Source: an uncultured Opitutia bacterium (lineage in GTDB: Bacteria; Verrucomicrobiota; Verrucomicrobiia; Opitutales; UBA953). Taken from it: a stretch of DNA of 64,000 nucleotides. The position numbers and the translations under genes are program-made. Under the pieces are notes generated by a model. The model was not told where the DNA came from, did not search any database, and saw nothing but the letters and a program-made list of their open reading frames with translations. Location of the stretch: assembly GCA_903855995.1 (NCBI GenBank), contig CAIOAN010000011.1, positions 1-64,000 of the forward strand. The letters are read 5' to 3'. This document shows positions 7,279-15,787 of this stretch, one piece after another. Each line of letters opens with the position of its first letter. Position 1 is the first letter of the stretch.

Positions 7279-10242
7279 TTACTTGGCAGGCTCTTCGATG
7301 ACCTTCGGAGCGGCCGCCGCAGGGGTAGCAACTTCGATCGGCTCGCGGTAGACTGCGCCGCCCGGGGAGATGAGCGTGGGGTTCGAGAAAGTCGAACCAG
7401 CGCGCATGCCGGGGTGAGTGCTGCGGAGGGTGGCGCCGCCCGGGGAAACCAGGTTAGCGGTGACGAAGACCATGAGGCTCTTCTTCTGAATCGTCTTGCC
7501 GCTGGAGCGGAAGGCCGCGCCGATAATCGGAATCGAACCCAGGACAGGGACGCGGTCTTCAACCGTCTTCACTTCTTCGCGGGTCAGGCCACCGATGACA
7601 ACCGTGGCGCCGTCGAAGACGGTGACGTCGGTGGTCACTTCACGGGTGCTGAAGATCGGCTGGAAGAATCCCGAAGGAACGACGACCGTCGTGCCGGCAG
7701 AGATAGCGATCGAGGTGCCGCCGTATTCGACGAAACCTTCGAATTCAGTCACCTTCGGCTTCAGGTTGAGGGCGATGGAATCATCGGCCGCGACGGTAGG
7801 GGTGACTTCGAGCGTCACACCGACTTCCTGGACGGTGAAGTCCTGGGGAGTGCCGGCCGTGATGGTCACACCCGCGGAACCGCCACCCGTAGTGGTGCCA
7901 GTCGAAGCGGAGGTACCGACGTTGGACTGAGTGTCGCCGTAAGCCTGCGGATAGCGGAGCAGCTGGGCCACCTTGATGACCGCGGTCTTACCGTCGAGGA
8001 CGGTCAAGCTCGGGGAGGACATCAGGTCGCTGCCTTCATTTTCTTCAATCGCACGGATCATGACACTGAGGTCATACTGGCCGAGCACGCCGACCTTATT
8101 ACTGAAAGTCTGGGCGGTACCGCCGAGGTTGACGCCTCCAGGCATCGTGGGCGGAGAGATATCGTAGCTGTCAGCTTTGCCAGGGGTCGTGGCGGCGGTA
8201 CCGCTGACGTTCAAGGCCGGGGCAGGGCCATTGTTCGTCTTGAACACGGAGTTAATCGAACGGAGACCCGTCTGCGCAATCGGGGCTGCCGCCGAGCCGA
8301 CCGTCCAGTTCACGCCGAGCTCATTGAGCATCTTCTGTTCCACTTCGATGAACTTAGCCTCGATGTGGACCTGCTTGATGTCGGAGTAGCGACGGATGAT
8401 GTTCTTCACACGGTCCAGATTCTTACGGCTCTGGTAGACGATGAGGTTCGTGCCGTCATAGGACAGCGTGGCGGGCGGTTCGAAGGCGACGCCCGAACGG
8501 GTAAGGAAGTTCTTGATTGCGACTTCTTCGGGGCGCTGGCCATCGCCGGCACCTGCGGCGCTGGCGGCGGCACCACCGAAGGGGCTGGCGGCGGCACCAC
8601 CGGCGGCACCACCGGCGGCCGGGGCACTACCGCTGGCGCTCAGGCCAGTCATCTTAAGAACAGCAGCCGTCGAGAGGGGGTAGATTTCCGTTTCCAGGAG
8701 GCTGTCGCCGGAATCCTCGCGGACTTCGATGATGCCTCCGGAGCTGACGGAGAAACTAAAACCAACGCGCTTGCAGACGTACTCGAGGCACTGGTAGACC
8801 GAAACGCCTTTAAGCTGGATGCTGACGCTGGGGTTCTTGTTCGCGGGATCAAGGAGGACGATGTTCACGCCCTTCTGGTCCTTGTCATAGTTCTGAGAAG
8901 CCTGAACGAGACTCTGGAGAGCGCGCTCGAGGGGCTGATCGCGGACGGTGAAGCCGGGGTCCGGAATCAGGATCGACTTCATCTTGTCGATGACAGGGTC
9001 AGCGGAGTTGCCGAGATCCTGCTTCGTGTTTTCACGATTGAAGACTTCGGGTAACTTCCAGGTTTCATCGAGGAGCTCGAGGAGCTTGCCCTTGGTGACG
9101 CCGCGGTTCCACTGGCCGGAGTTCTCCGAAAGCATCTGGCGGATACGGACCTGGTAGGCCTTGGACTCGGAATTGTTCGGCTGGTACTGCAGGACTTCGC
9201 GATAGGAATCGAGAGCACCCTGATAGTCGCCATAGAGGTAGCGGGCACGGCCCTTGACTAAGAGATCATTGACCTTCTCATCCTTGGCGCGGAGGCCGGG
9301 GGAGATTTCGTCGACGCTGCGGTAGGAGGGGTTATTGCGCTTGGCGGCGTATTCCTTCTTCAGGCGAACGACGCTGGGGTCTTCGGAACCCTTGAGCTTT
9401 TCGTAATCACGCAAGAGCGACTCCGCGCGGGGAATGTCGCGGGCTTCGATGGCGATGAGCGCACGACGGGCGATGGCCGAGCCCTTATCGTCCTTGGCGC
9501 GAGCCTTCAGGTCCTTGTTGACCAGCGAGTCAGGCCCGAGCTCCTGGGTGATCCGGTCGATCTCATTGGAGGCCTTGTCGAGGGAGTCAGCATCACCCTT
9601 ACGGATGAGGCTTTCGGCCGCAGAAAGAGCGTCTTCGCTCTTGCGAAGGCTCGTGGCGCTGGCCGTGGCGAGGCGCTGCACTTCTTCACGAGCGACATTG
9701 TCGCCACCCTTGTCGCCAGCTTCGCGCTGAACGTTGATTTCCTGCTTCGCGATCACGAGGCTATCGCGAACCTTCTGGCTGGCAGGGGTGTCCGGGAGAC
9801 CGGCGATGGCGCCGCTAGCACCGTCGAGGCGTTCGAGGGCGGCCTTAAACTGACCGTCGGCGGCCTGCTTCTTGGCGGCATCAATGGCCTGAGCCACTTC
9901 AGCAAAGAGTTTCTCGTGCGTCGTGGCGACGTCCTCAAGGGCGCTGGCCGGCTTGGCGGCGGGCTCGTCGGCGGCCTTCTTGGCAGCGTCGGCGGCGGCC
10001 ATGGAAGCCTTCACTGAGGCGAGGCCCTCCTTGGCACCTTGGTCATCGGCATCAATCTGAATGATCTGCTCGAACTTATCCTGGGCAGCCTGGAGATTAC
10101 CTTCGTCGCGAGCCTTGAGGGCTTCGACGAGGAACTGGCGCTTACGCGCCTGGGGGTCGCCGTCCTGCGCGACCAGCGAGCCGGCGGCGAGGGCAATGGC
10201 GAGTGCGGCCCAAGCGAGCTGCGAACGGTGGAGGTTTTTCAT
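7279..10242 (-). CDS. Amuc_1098-family secretin, outer-membrane type IV pilus-like channel
   Basis: A 987-residue secretin. A signal peptide (MKNLHRSQLAWAALAIALAA, cleaved near LVAQ) leads into an N-terminal coiled-coil/TPR region (residues about 30-400, with RYLYGDYQGALDSYREVL typical of TPR). STN/N0- and N1-type domains follow, then a long Ala/Gly linker near residue 560. The C-terminal secretin domain includes VHIEAKFIEVEQKML and the signature VPVLGSIPIIGAAF near residue 900. The long TPR N-terminus and the four partner genes upstream match the Amuc_1098 family of Akkermansia. It would form the multimeric outer-membrane pore of a pilus-like machine. It is the last gene of its operon. Confidence 0.87.
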   Translation of the reverse strand: MKNLHRSQLAWAALAIALAAGSLVAQDGDPQARKRQFLVEALKARDEGNLQAAQDKFEQIIQIDADDQGAKEGLASVKASMAAADAAKKAADEPAAKPASALEDVATTHEKLFAEVAQAIDAAKKQAADGQFKAALERLDGASGAIAGLPDTPASQKVRDSLVIAKQEINVQREAGDKGGDNVAREEVQRLATASATSLRKSEDALSAAESLIRKGDADSLDKASNEIDRITQELGPDSLVNKDLKARAKDDKGSAIARRALIAIEARDIPRAESLLRDYEKLKGSEDPSVVRLKKEYAAKRNNPSYRSVDEISPGLRAKDEKVNDLLVKGRARYLYGDYQGALDSYREVLQYQPNNSESKAYQVRIRQMLSENSGQWNRGVTKGKLLELLDETWKLPEVFNRENTKQDLGNSADPVIDKMKSILIPDPGFTVRDQPLERALQSLVQASQNYDKDQKGVNIVLLDPANKNPSVSIQLKGVSVYQCLEYVCKRVGFSFSVSSGGIIEVREDSGDSLLETEIYPLSTAAVLKMTGLSASGSAPAAGGAAGGAAASPFGGAAASAAGAGDGQRPEEVAIKNFLTRSGVAFEPPATLSYDGTNLIVYQSRKNLDRVKNIIRRYSDIKQVHIEAKFIEVEQKMLNELGVNWTVGSAAAPIAQTGLRSINSVFKTNNGPAPALNVSGTAATTPGKADSYDISPPTMPGGVNLGGTAQTFSNKVGVLGQYDLSVMIRAIEENEGSDLMSSPSLTVLDGKTAVIKVAQLLRYPQAYGDTQSNVGTSASTGTTTGGGSAGVTITAGTPQDFTVQEVGVTLEVTPTVAADDSIALNLKPKVTEFEGFVEYGGTSIAISAGTTVVVPSGFFQPIFSTREVTTDVTVFDGATVVIGGLTREEVKTVEDRVPVLGSIPIIGAAFRSSGKTIQKKSLMVFVTANLVSPGGATLRSTHPGMRAGSTFSNPTLISPGGAVYREPIEVATPAAAAPKVIEEPAK

Positions 10243-10262
10243 GAGTTTGGGGCTTTGAAAAG

Positions 10263-11216
10263 TTATTTCTTGGTGGGGGTTTTTTCGACGGTGGGGGGCT
10301 TAGTCTTAGGCTTAGGGGGAGGGGGAGGCGGAGGCGCAGGCACAGAGAGTGCCTCGCTAAACGTCTTCTTCGGCTTCTTGGGGTTAGGAGCGAAGTGCTT
10401 ATCAAAAGTCACCGTCTTGGATGCTAAGTCAATTTCTTTGACGGTGTAGACGGCCTGATTGTAGGTAAACTTCTCGCCCACCAAGTGGAGCGTCTTGGTC
10501 CAGCCTGGCTCGCTCGCGGAAGCGATAACGATGTCAGTCCGGCCGGCGAATTCGAGGGGCTTAATGTCGTCGATATCGACAATCTGTCCAAATTGGCGGT
10601 CATCCACGGTCAGCACCTGGCGCACGGTGATGATACCATCAGCGTCCTTATCCTTCACCACCTTGAACGCCTTAAGCGTGAGGTAGGGGGCATCCGGAAT
10701 CGGCTTATTCAGCTTACAGCCCTCTATGTACTGCTTGGTCTTGATATTCTGAAGCGTGAACAGGCGGTCTTCCTCTTTGGCGTTACGGGGCAGGATTGTC
10801 TCGATAACAATAAAGGGGTAGGTCGGATGACCGACGGACACCAAACTGATGCCAAACGGGGGCAGCACCTCGGCCTTACGGCTGCGGGGCACATAATCCT
10901 TAATAGAGGCATCCCAGACGACGTCGATGGTCGTGAAAAGGTCGTAATCCCAATTGTCGTCGTTCTCTTCGGGGCTGAGCCAATCCTTCACATTGTCCTC
11001 GAGCGAGGCGAGAGGGGAAGACGGGTACACCGCACCCTGCGGGGGCTGCTCTTTGAGCTGTCGGATCAGCGCGGCCTTCTCATCGACGTTATCAATGACG
11101 ATGGGCCGGATGATGCCGGGAAACATGCCCAGCTGGAGGCCAAGGTAGGCGAACACGCCTATGCAAAGCAGCAAGGCTCCGGCGGCGATGAGAAGGATGT
11201 CCTTACGAGAATTCAT
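10263..11216 (-). CDS. Amuc_1099-family pilus-like system protein
   Basis: 317 residues: one N-terminal membrane anchor (about residues 7-30, ILLIAAGALLLCIGVFAYLG), a periplasmic beta-rich body, and a Pro/Lys-rich tail (APPPPPPPKPKTKPP). It sits between the Amuc_1100-like gene and the secretin, the same position as Amuc_1099 in Akkermansia muciniphila, with 13- and 20-base gaps. By position and topology it probably bridges the inner membrane and the secretin, like PilP; this is inference. The proline tail could span the peptidoglycan. Confidence 0.7.
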   Translation of the reverse strand: MNSRKDILLIAAGALLLCIGVFAYLGLQLGMFPGIIRPIVIDNVDEKAALIRQLKEQPPQGAVYPSSPLASLEDNVKDWLSPEENDDNWDYDLFTTIDVVWDASIKDYVPRSRKAEVLPPFGISLVSVGHPTYPFIVIETILPRNAKEEDRLFTLQNIKTKQYIEGCKLNKPIPDAPYLTLKAFKVVKDKDADGIITVRQVLTVDDRQFGQIVDIDDIKPLEFAGRTDIVIASASEPGWTKTLHLVGEKFTYNQAVYTVKEIDLASKTVTFDKHFAPNPKKPKKTFSEALSVPAPPPPPPPKPKTKPPTVEKTPTKK

Positions 11217-11229
11217 GTCCTAGGAGCTC

Positions 11230-12345
11230 TTATTTCTTGGGTTCGCCCTCAGGAGAGCTGGCAGGCTTCTCCTCCGGGATGGAAAGGTAATCGACCTGCA
11301 CGACGAAGGCGGAGGGCTTGCGAGGAAGGGCCAGCGGACGCTTATCCTCGGCAGGAGTAGCGGCGGCGCCGAGCTTACCAGTCGTAGCATTGGCGACCGG
11401 CGCTTCGACAGTTTCCGCGCCGAAGAAACCGTTGCCGGCGGGGGCGGCGGCCGGCGCGGCGGCGGAGGTGGCAGCGGTGGCGGCACCCAGAAGTTTTTCG
11501 ATCTCCTTGGTCGTGGCGCCTACCTCAACCAAAGTAATGGCGAAGGGGCGGCCGGAATTACGGACCTTGTTCACGAAGGTGCGAAGCGTAGGCGTATAAC
11601 CGACGAAGCGCACGCGGAAGGAAAGGGTCTCCACCTGGTTGCGTCGGTCAAACGTGCGCACGGGGGCGAATTCGTCGGCCTCATTGCGGGAGCCATCAGC
11701 TTCCGGCCCGTAAGTGCCGGCGCCCGGCTTGCCTTCAGGAATAAGGGTGAATGTTTCGATCGGCTCGCGATCGATAGATTCAAGCAAGAGGGGGGAGCCA
11801 GCCGGGCGAGATTCCGCCAGCTGACGGAAAAGGTAATCAACGATCAAACGCTGCTGGTCGACGTGCTGGAACTCGCGCTTCGGGGAAGTGCCCTGATTGC
11901 GGATGTAGCGGCGGAAACCAAAATCGCAGGGCTCGTTGGGGAGCATCTTGATATCCTGGTCGTGTGCCAGTTTGCGCCAGTCATCGACGGACTGACGGAG
12001 AAGTGAACTCAGGTCGGCGGCGTTGCTCGTGCTCTTGCCGCGGATGGCGAGATCAGGGTTGCCGGCGATGCTGGTGCGGAGCGCCGAGATATGTCCGGTA
12101 AGCTCGGCGAGGTCTTCGACCGACTTCTTGACATTATCGGCAGTGAGCGAAATCGGGGCGGAGCCAGGAGCGAGCTCATGTCCCTTAAGGAGACGGCTGG
12201 TTTCAGCTGACGCCTTAACCAACGCTGCGTCTGCCTTTGATTTGGCGGCGTAAGCGAGGTAGGAGAAAATCGCTCCGCCGAGGAAAATCGCGGCGGCGAG
12301 GATGATGCCGGCGAAGAAGCCGGGGTTCTTTTTGAAATTGTCCAT
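11230..12345 (-). CDS. Amuc_1100-family pilus-like protein
   Basis: 371 residues: a short cytoplasmic head (MDNFKKNPGFF), one membrane helix (about 12-35, AGIILAAAIFLGGAIFSYLAYA), a coiled-coil segment, an alpha/beta body, and an Ala-rich C-terminus. Topology and gene order match Amuc_1100 of Akkermansia muciniphila, the abundant envelope protein reported to signal through host TLR2. It resembles a PilO-type inner-membrane alignment protein (inference from topology). Here it is encoded in an organism with no visible host-association genes in this window, so the immunological activity is probably not the native role. It is 3 bases downstream of the PilM-like gene. Confidence 0.78.
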   Translation of the reverse strand: MDNFKKNPGFFAGIILAAAIFLGGAIFSYLAYAAKSKADAALVKASAETSRLLKGHELAPGSAPISLTADNVKKSVEDLAELTGHISALRTSIAGNPDLAIRGKSTSNAADLSSLLRQSVDDWRKLAHDQDIKMLPNEPCDFGFRRYIRNQGTSPKREFQHVDQQRLIVDYLFRQLAESRPAGSPLLLESIDREPIETFTLIPEGKPGAGTYGPEADGSRNEADEFAPVRTFDRRNQVETLSFRVRFVGYTPTLRTFVNKVRNSGRPFAITLVEVGATTKEIEKLLGAATAATSAAAPAAAPAGNGFFGAETVEAPVANATTGKLGAAATPAEDKRPLALPRKPSAFVVQVDYLSIPEEKPASSPEGEPKK

Positions 12346-12348
12346 GAC

Positions 12349-14049
12349 TTAGAGGGCCTTGTCCTTCTGGATGACCAAGGTGAAAGTTACTTTCGGGGAA
12401 TGAGCAGGATCGGCGAAGACGTGGATTTCGTCGCCGGGGACCGAACTGACATAAGGCGACTTCCGGACCGCATCGATGAGCTGAGAGCGATGCTGACTCA
12501 TGACCTTCGCGTTGTGCTGCTTGAGATCAAAGGGAACCTCGGTGAAAAGGAAGCGGGCGGTGACGACGACCTTGGTGACGACCACCGGGGCGGGCGGAGG
12601 CTGACCTTCGACAGGGGCGGGCGCCGGGAGCGTCTCATACTTCACATGAAGTTCTTCAATCCAGGTGTTCTTGCATGAACCGACGCGGGCCTGGAGGTCG
12701 CCCAAGAACGCCGGCCAGTTCGAACGATTCAAGACAACCGACTCGAGCTCCTTGCTGACGGCGAGATATTCCTGCGCCTTCTTGCGCGAGTCGTTGAGCG
12801 AATTTCGGTGAGCGGAAAGTTCCATCTGCCGAGCGCTCAGCACGGCGACCTTCTCCAGGTTCTGATCAACGGCGGCACTGAAAGCCAGATAGACCGGCAA
12901 GGGAGCCATGGCCGCGAGGAAAGCGGCCACGAGCAGCAGCGGCTTGCGGGCGTCGAAGGCTTGCTGGGCGGCGATATCGCGCGGGACCAGGTTAACGCCG
13001 GTGGACTGGGAAAGAATCAGGCGGGCGGCTTCGCCCACGACCTCGGAAATCTGGTACTTGGCTCGCTGCACGGTGTCCGTGGTGACTTCCGCGCCCAGAA
13101 TGACGACGGACGATGGGTCGAACTGCTCGACCGGCAGGCGAAGGGTTTCGCAAAGCTGCTCGGCGAGACCAGGCACCTGCGAGCCGCGGCCGGTGACAAG
13201 GATCCGGGCTGGCTGGCGACCGTTGGTGCCGCGGCGCACATTGATGAGGCGGCGGTTGATATCCTGCGCAAGCCGGCGAATGAAAGTCTGGGAGTTGGCC
13301 TGCAGGATCGCCACCTGCGGATCGGACTCGGCGAGGTGAATGACGCCGGAGAAATAGCCCACCTTGATTGCCTCCGCGGTCGCAAAAGGCTGACCGGTGT
13401 TATCGGAAACACCCTGGGTCAGCAGGTTGCCGCCGATGTTCGTGGCGGACTGGATGTTGACGCCGCCGGGGCCGACAAAACTGAGCGTGGTGGAACGAGC
13501 ACCTATGTTGATGATCAGAACCTCCTCGGTGGCCGAGCCGCCGGCGAGACGGAAGGCCTGACTATCGAGTAAAGGGGCCGCCTGGATGGAAGTCGGGCGC
13601 AGACCCGTCGCGGAAATGAGATTGGCGATGCGACTGGCGATCTCGGTGCGCAGCGCGAACAGCAGGACTTCGGCTTCGACGCCATCGGAGGAAATCACCT
13701 GGCTGTCCCAGATGACTTCATTGAGCGGATAAGGAATGGCGTTCTGGGCTTCGAAGGCGACAATCTGCGCCTGCCGCTCGCGCTCGACCTGCGGGACTTT
13801 GAGTGACTTCTGGAGGAGAAGGAAGGCCGGCGCGATGACCGTGACCTGGCCCGAAATTTGGTGAGCGTTGACGAGGTCTCCGAGGGCGGAAACCACCGCG
13901 TTTAACCATTCATCGTCGCCCGTGAGGCCGGGGGTGATTTCTTCGACGTAGAAGTGCTCAAGCACCAGGCTGCCGGACTCGGCGGTGAACTGCGACACCG
14001 AGACATTCGATGCGGCAAGATTAACAATAGTGGCCTTCTTCTGGCTCAT
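12349..14049 (-). CDS. Amuc_1101-family PilM-like ATPase fused to a PilN-like half
   Basis: 566 residues. The N-terminal half (about 1-345) has the actin-like PilM fold: VNLAASNVSVSQF at the start, VIAPAFLLLQKSLKVP, an ATP-binding region with IINIGARSTTLSF, and ILVTGRGSQVPGLAEQL. A membrane helix follows near residues 372-395 (LLLVAAFLAAMAPLPVYLAF), then a coiled coil and a small C-terminal domain typical of PilN. One polypeptide therefore carries what are two genes (pilM, pilN) in Proteobacteria. It would organise the inner-membrane platform of the pilus-like machine. Confidence 0.8.
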   Translation of the reverse strand: MSQKKATIVNLAASNVSVSQFTAESGSLVLEHFYVEEITPGLTGDDEWLNAVVSALGDLVNAHQISGQVTVIAPAFLLLQKSLKVPQVERERQAQIVAFEAQNAIPYPLNEVIWDSQVISSDGVEAEVLLFALRTEIASRIANLISATGLRPTSIQAAPLLDSQAFRLAGGSATEEVLIINIGARSTTLSFVGPGGVNIQSATNIGGNLLTQGVSDNTGQPFATAEAIKVGYFSGVIHLAESDPQVAILQANSQTFIRRLAQDINRRLINVRRGTNGRQPARILVTGRGSQVPGLAEQLCETLRLPVEQFDPSSVVILGAEVTTDTVQRAKYQISEVVGEAARLILSQSTGVNLVPRDIAAQQAFDARKPLLLVAAFLAAMAPLPVYLAFSAAVDQNLEKVAVLSARQMELSAHRNSLNDSRKKAQEYLAVSKELESVVLNRSNWPAFLGDLQARVGSCKNTWIEELHVKYETLPAPAPVEGQPPPAPVVVTKVVVTARFLFTEVPFDLKQHNAKVMSQHRSQLIDAVRKSPYVSSVPGDEIHVFADPAHSPKVTFTLVIQKDKAL

Positions 14050-14072
14050 ACAGGAAAGGTATAAATAGGGGG

Positions 14073-14795
14073 TTAGCGAGCTCCGGCGTCTTCGCGGATA
14101 AACTCGGGAGACGGCGAACTGGCGGGCAATTGATCGAAAATCGAATAAGGCACAAGGAACTGCGGGCGCAGGATACCGGTATTCGCGGCGACCCCGCGGT
14201 CAGCCAAATCCTTCGCCCCATCAAAGAGCTTCTTGTCCTGAATCTGCTTATGGATGGCGGCATCCATGCCCAAGGTAATCTTACCCCGCTCATCAAAAAG
14301 GGGGACTTCTGTGCCGCCGACCTCAACCTGGACATAATAATAATCAGGGGTGGCCTTGAGCCGGTCGCGGGCGACAACGTCACCGGGTAGATAGAAATAT
14401 ACCGAGCGCGTGCTTCCCCCGACTTCCATCGTTAAAACGGTCGCCGCGGCCCGGTAGTAGGTAAACTCGCTGGCATCCTTCCCCGTGCCAGACTTATAAA
14501 TCTGGGTGACGGTGACCTTCACTTTGTCGACCCAACCTTTATTAGCGGCCTTCTTGGCCCCTTCCTTGGGCTCTTTGCTCTCGGGATTGAAGTTCGCCTG
14601 AAGCTCCACCTGCATGCGAATCCAAGGATGTTTCTGGCCTCCGAGTTTAGCCGGATCAAAGTGTACGGACTTAACAGAGACGGGCGCCTTGCCGCCCGCG
14701 ACAGGCGCTCCCTCGGCCTTGCTTTGGGCAAAAGCAGCAGGCAACGAGAGGCAGACTGCCATTACATAGGCAAAAACAGCACGGACGTGGGGCAT
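14073..14795 (-). CDS. Amuc_1102-family secreted pilus-like protein
   Basis: 240 residues from ATG 14795, chosen over 14834 because it gives a compact signal peptide (MPHVRAVFAYVMAVCLSLPAAFAQ). The body has VSVKSVHFDPAKLGGQKHPWIRMQVEL and later SVYFYLPGDVVARDRLKATP, a beta-rich layout. First gene of the five-gene operon and in the position of Amuc_1102. It is probably a periplasmic or outer-membrane component; no catalytic motif is visible. The promoter should lie in the 119-base divergent region shared with the metal ABC operon. Confidence 0.7.
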   Translation of the reverse strand: MPHVRAVFAYVMAVCLSLPAAFAQSKAEGAPVAGGKAPVSVKSVHFDPAKLGGQKHPWIRMQVELQANFNPESKEPKEGAKKAANKGWVDKVKVTVTQIYKSGTGKDASEFTYYRAAATVLTMEVGGSTRSVYFYLPGDVVARDRLKATPDYYYVQVEVGGTEVPLFDERGKITLGMDAAIHKQIQDKKLFDGAKDLADRGVAANTGILRPQFLVPYSIFDQLPASSPSPEFIREDAGAR

Positions 14796-14865
14796 GGGGA
14801 AGGTAATTTTTAGGCTGGGGTGTCTTTGTGGCAAACGTAAAAACGGGATGGGAACAATTCATAAT

Positions 14866-14880
14866 TGCAAGTATGTTGCA
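14866..14880. promoter_or_regulatory. Palindrome in the divergent pilus / metal-uptake promoter region
   Basis: TGCAA-gtatg-TTGCA is a perfect 5-bp inverted repeat with a 5-nt centre. It lies 34 bases upstream of the GTG start of the metal-binding protein and 70 bases upstream of the Amuc_1102-like gene. A second short inverted repeat (CAATT-cat-AATTG, 14855-14867) abuts it. The AT-rich context in a GC-rich genome and the position fit an operator for a Fur-family or similar metal regulator; which one is unknown. Confidence 0.35.
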
Positions 14881-14914
14881 TTTGGAATGGACTCGTAATT
14901 CACCCCCTTAGCTC

Positions 14915-15787
14915 GTGGCGCGACCGTCCCTCATAATACTGATCTCGCTCCTCGGCGGCGCCTTCCGGCTTTCCGCCCAGAATCTGCCGAAAGGAGAAAT
15001 TGTCGCCACTTTTTCGATTACGGAAGATATTACTCAACATGTTATTGGTCAAGGGTTTAAATATAAATCAATCGTCCCGCCTGGAAGCGAAATCCACGGA
15101 TTCCAACTTAGCCCAGCCGACGTCAAAGACCTCAACCGGGCGGAAATAGTCGTCGGCATCAGCCCCCTCCTTGAGCCTTGGCTACAAGCCTGGGCCGCCG
15201 CCAATCACCAAGAAGCTAAAGTCGTCTGGCTGGATGCAGCCGGCCAAACCAACGGTACCGACCCCCACTTATGGACCGACCCCAGGGAAGTCCGCCAAAT
15301 GTCCGAAACCCTTCATAAGAAAGTGACGGGCTTTCCCCCGGTTAATAATTCAAAAGAATCATATGAATCATGGCTGGGTGAGATCGACCAGGTCGACGCC
15401 AAGCTTGCCAAGCTGTTCGCCGACCTCCCCGCCGACCGGAGAGCCTTCATCTCGCAGCATCCGAACCTGGGATGGCTCGCCCGGCGCTACGGCCTGCGGG
15501 TCGCCGGCACCATCCTCTCCAGCGGGACGGCGGAAGCCGCCGACCCCTCAGCCTTTCATTTCTCCGAAATCCTCAAACTCATCCGCCGGGAAAAAATCCG
15601 CGTCATCGTGACCGATGAAGGCCAGCCCGGCGGCTTTGCAGAACGACTTGCCCAGGATGCCGGCCTCGCGGCACCCGTGAGCCTGACCTTCGAGACACTC
15701 CAGCCGAAAGGAAGGGAAGGCGACACTTGGGCCACGATGATGCTCCGCAACGGCCGTCGGCTGCATGATGCCTTACTCGCCCCATGA
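14915..15787 (+). CDS. Metal ABC transporter substrate-binding protein (cluster A-I, ZnuA/MntC type)
   Basis: 290 residues from GTG 14915, beginning with a signal sequence (LIILISLLGGAFRLSAQ). It binds a divalent transition metal outside the inner membrane. Expected ligands are visible: His61 (SEIHGFQLSP), His118 (TDPHLWTDP), His182 (SQHPNLGWLARRYGL) and an acidic residue in VIVTDEGQPGGFAERL. There is no His-rich loop, so manganese or iron is as likely as zinc. The stop overlaps the ATPase start by four bases (ATGA), and the order substrate protein, ATPase, permease is the classic three-gene operon. Metal choice is inference. Confidence 0.87.
   Translation: MARPSLIILISLLGGAFRLSAQNLPKGEIVATFSITEDITQHVIGQGFKYKSIVPPGSEIHGFQLSPADVKDLNRAEIVVGISPLLEPWLQAWAAANHQEAKVVWLDAAGQTNGTDPHLWTDPREVRQMSETLHKKVTGFPPVNNSKESYESWLGEIDQVDAKLAKLFADLPADRRAFISQHPNLGWLARRYGLRVAGTILSSGTAEAADPSAFHFSEILKLIRREKIRVIVTDEGQPGGFAERLAQDAGLAAPVSLTFETLQPKGREGDTWATMMLRNGRRLHDALLAP

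Noticed and set aside
7414-9054. Long plus-strand open frame (546 codons)
   Set aside because: Antisense to the secretin gene, which has a clear signal peptide and family motifs. GC-rich sequence gives long shadow frames.
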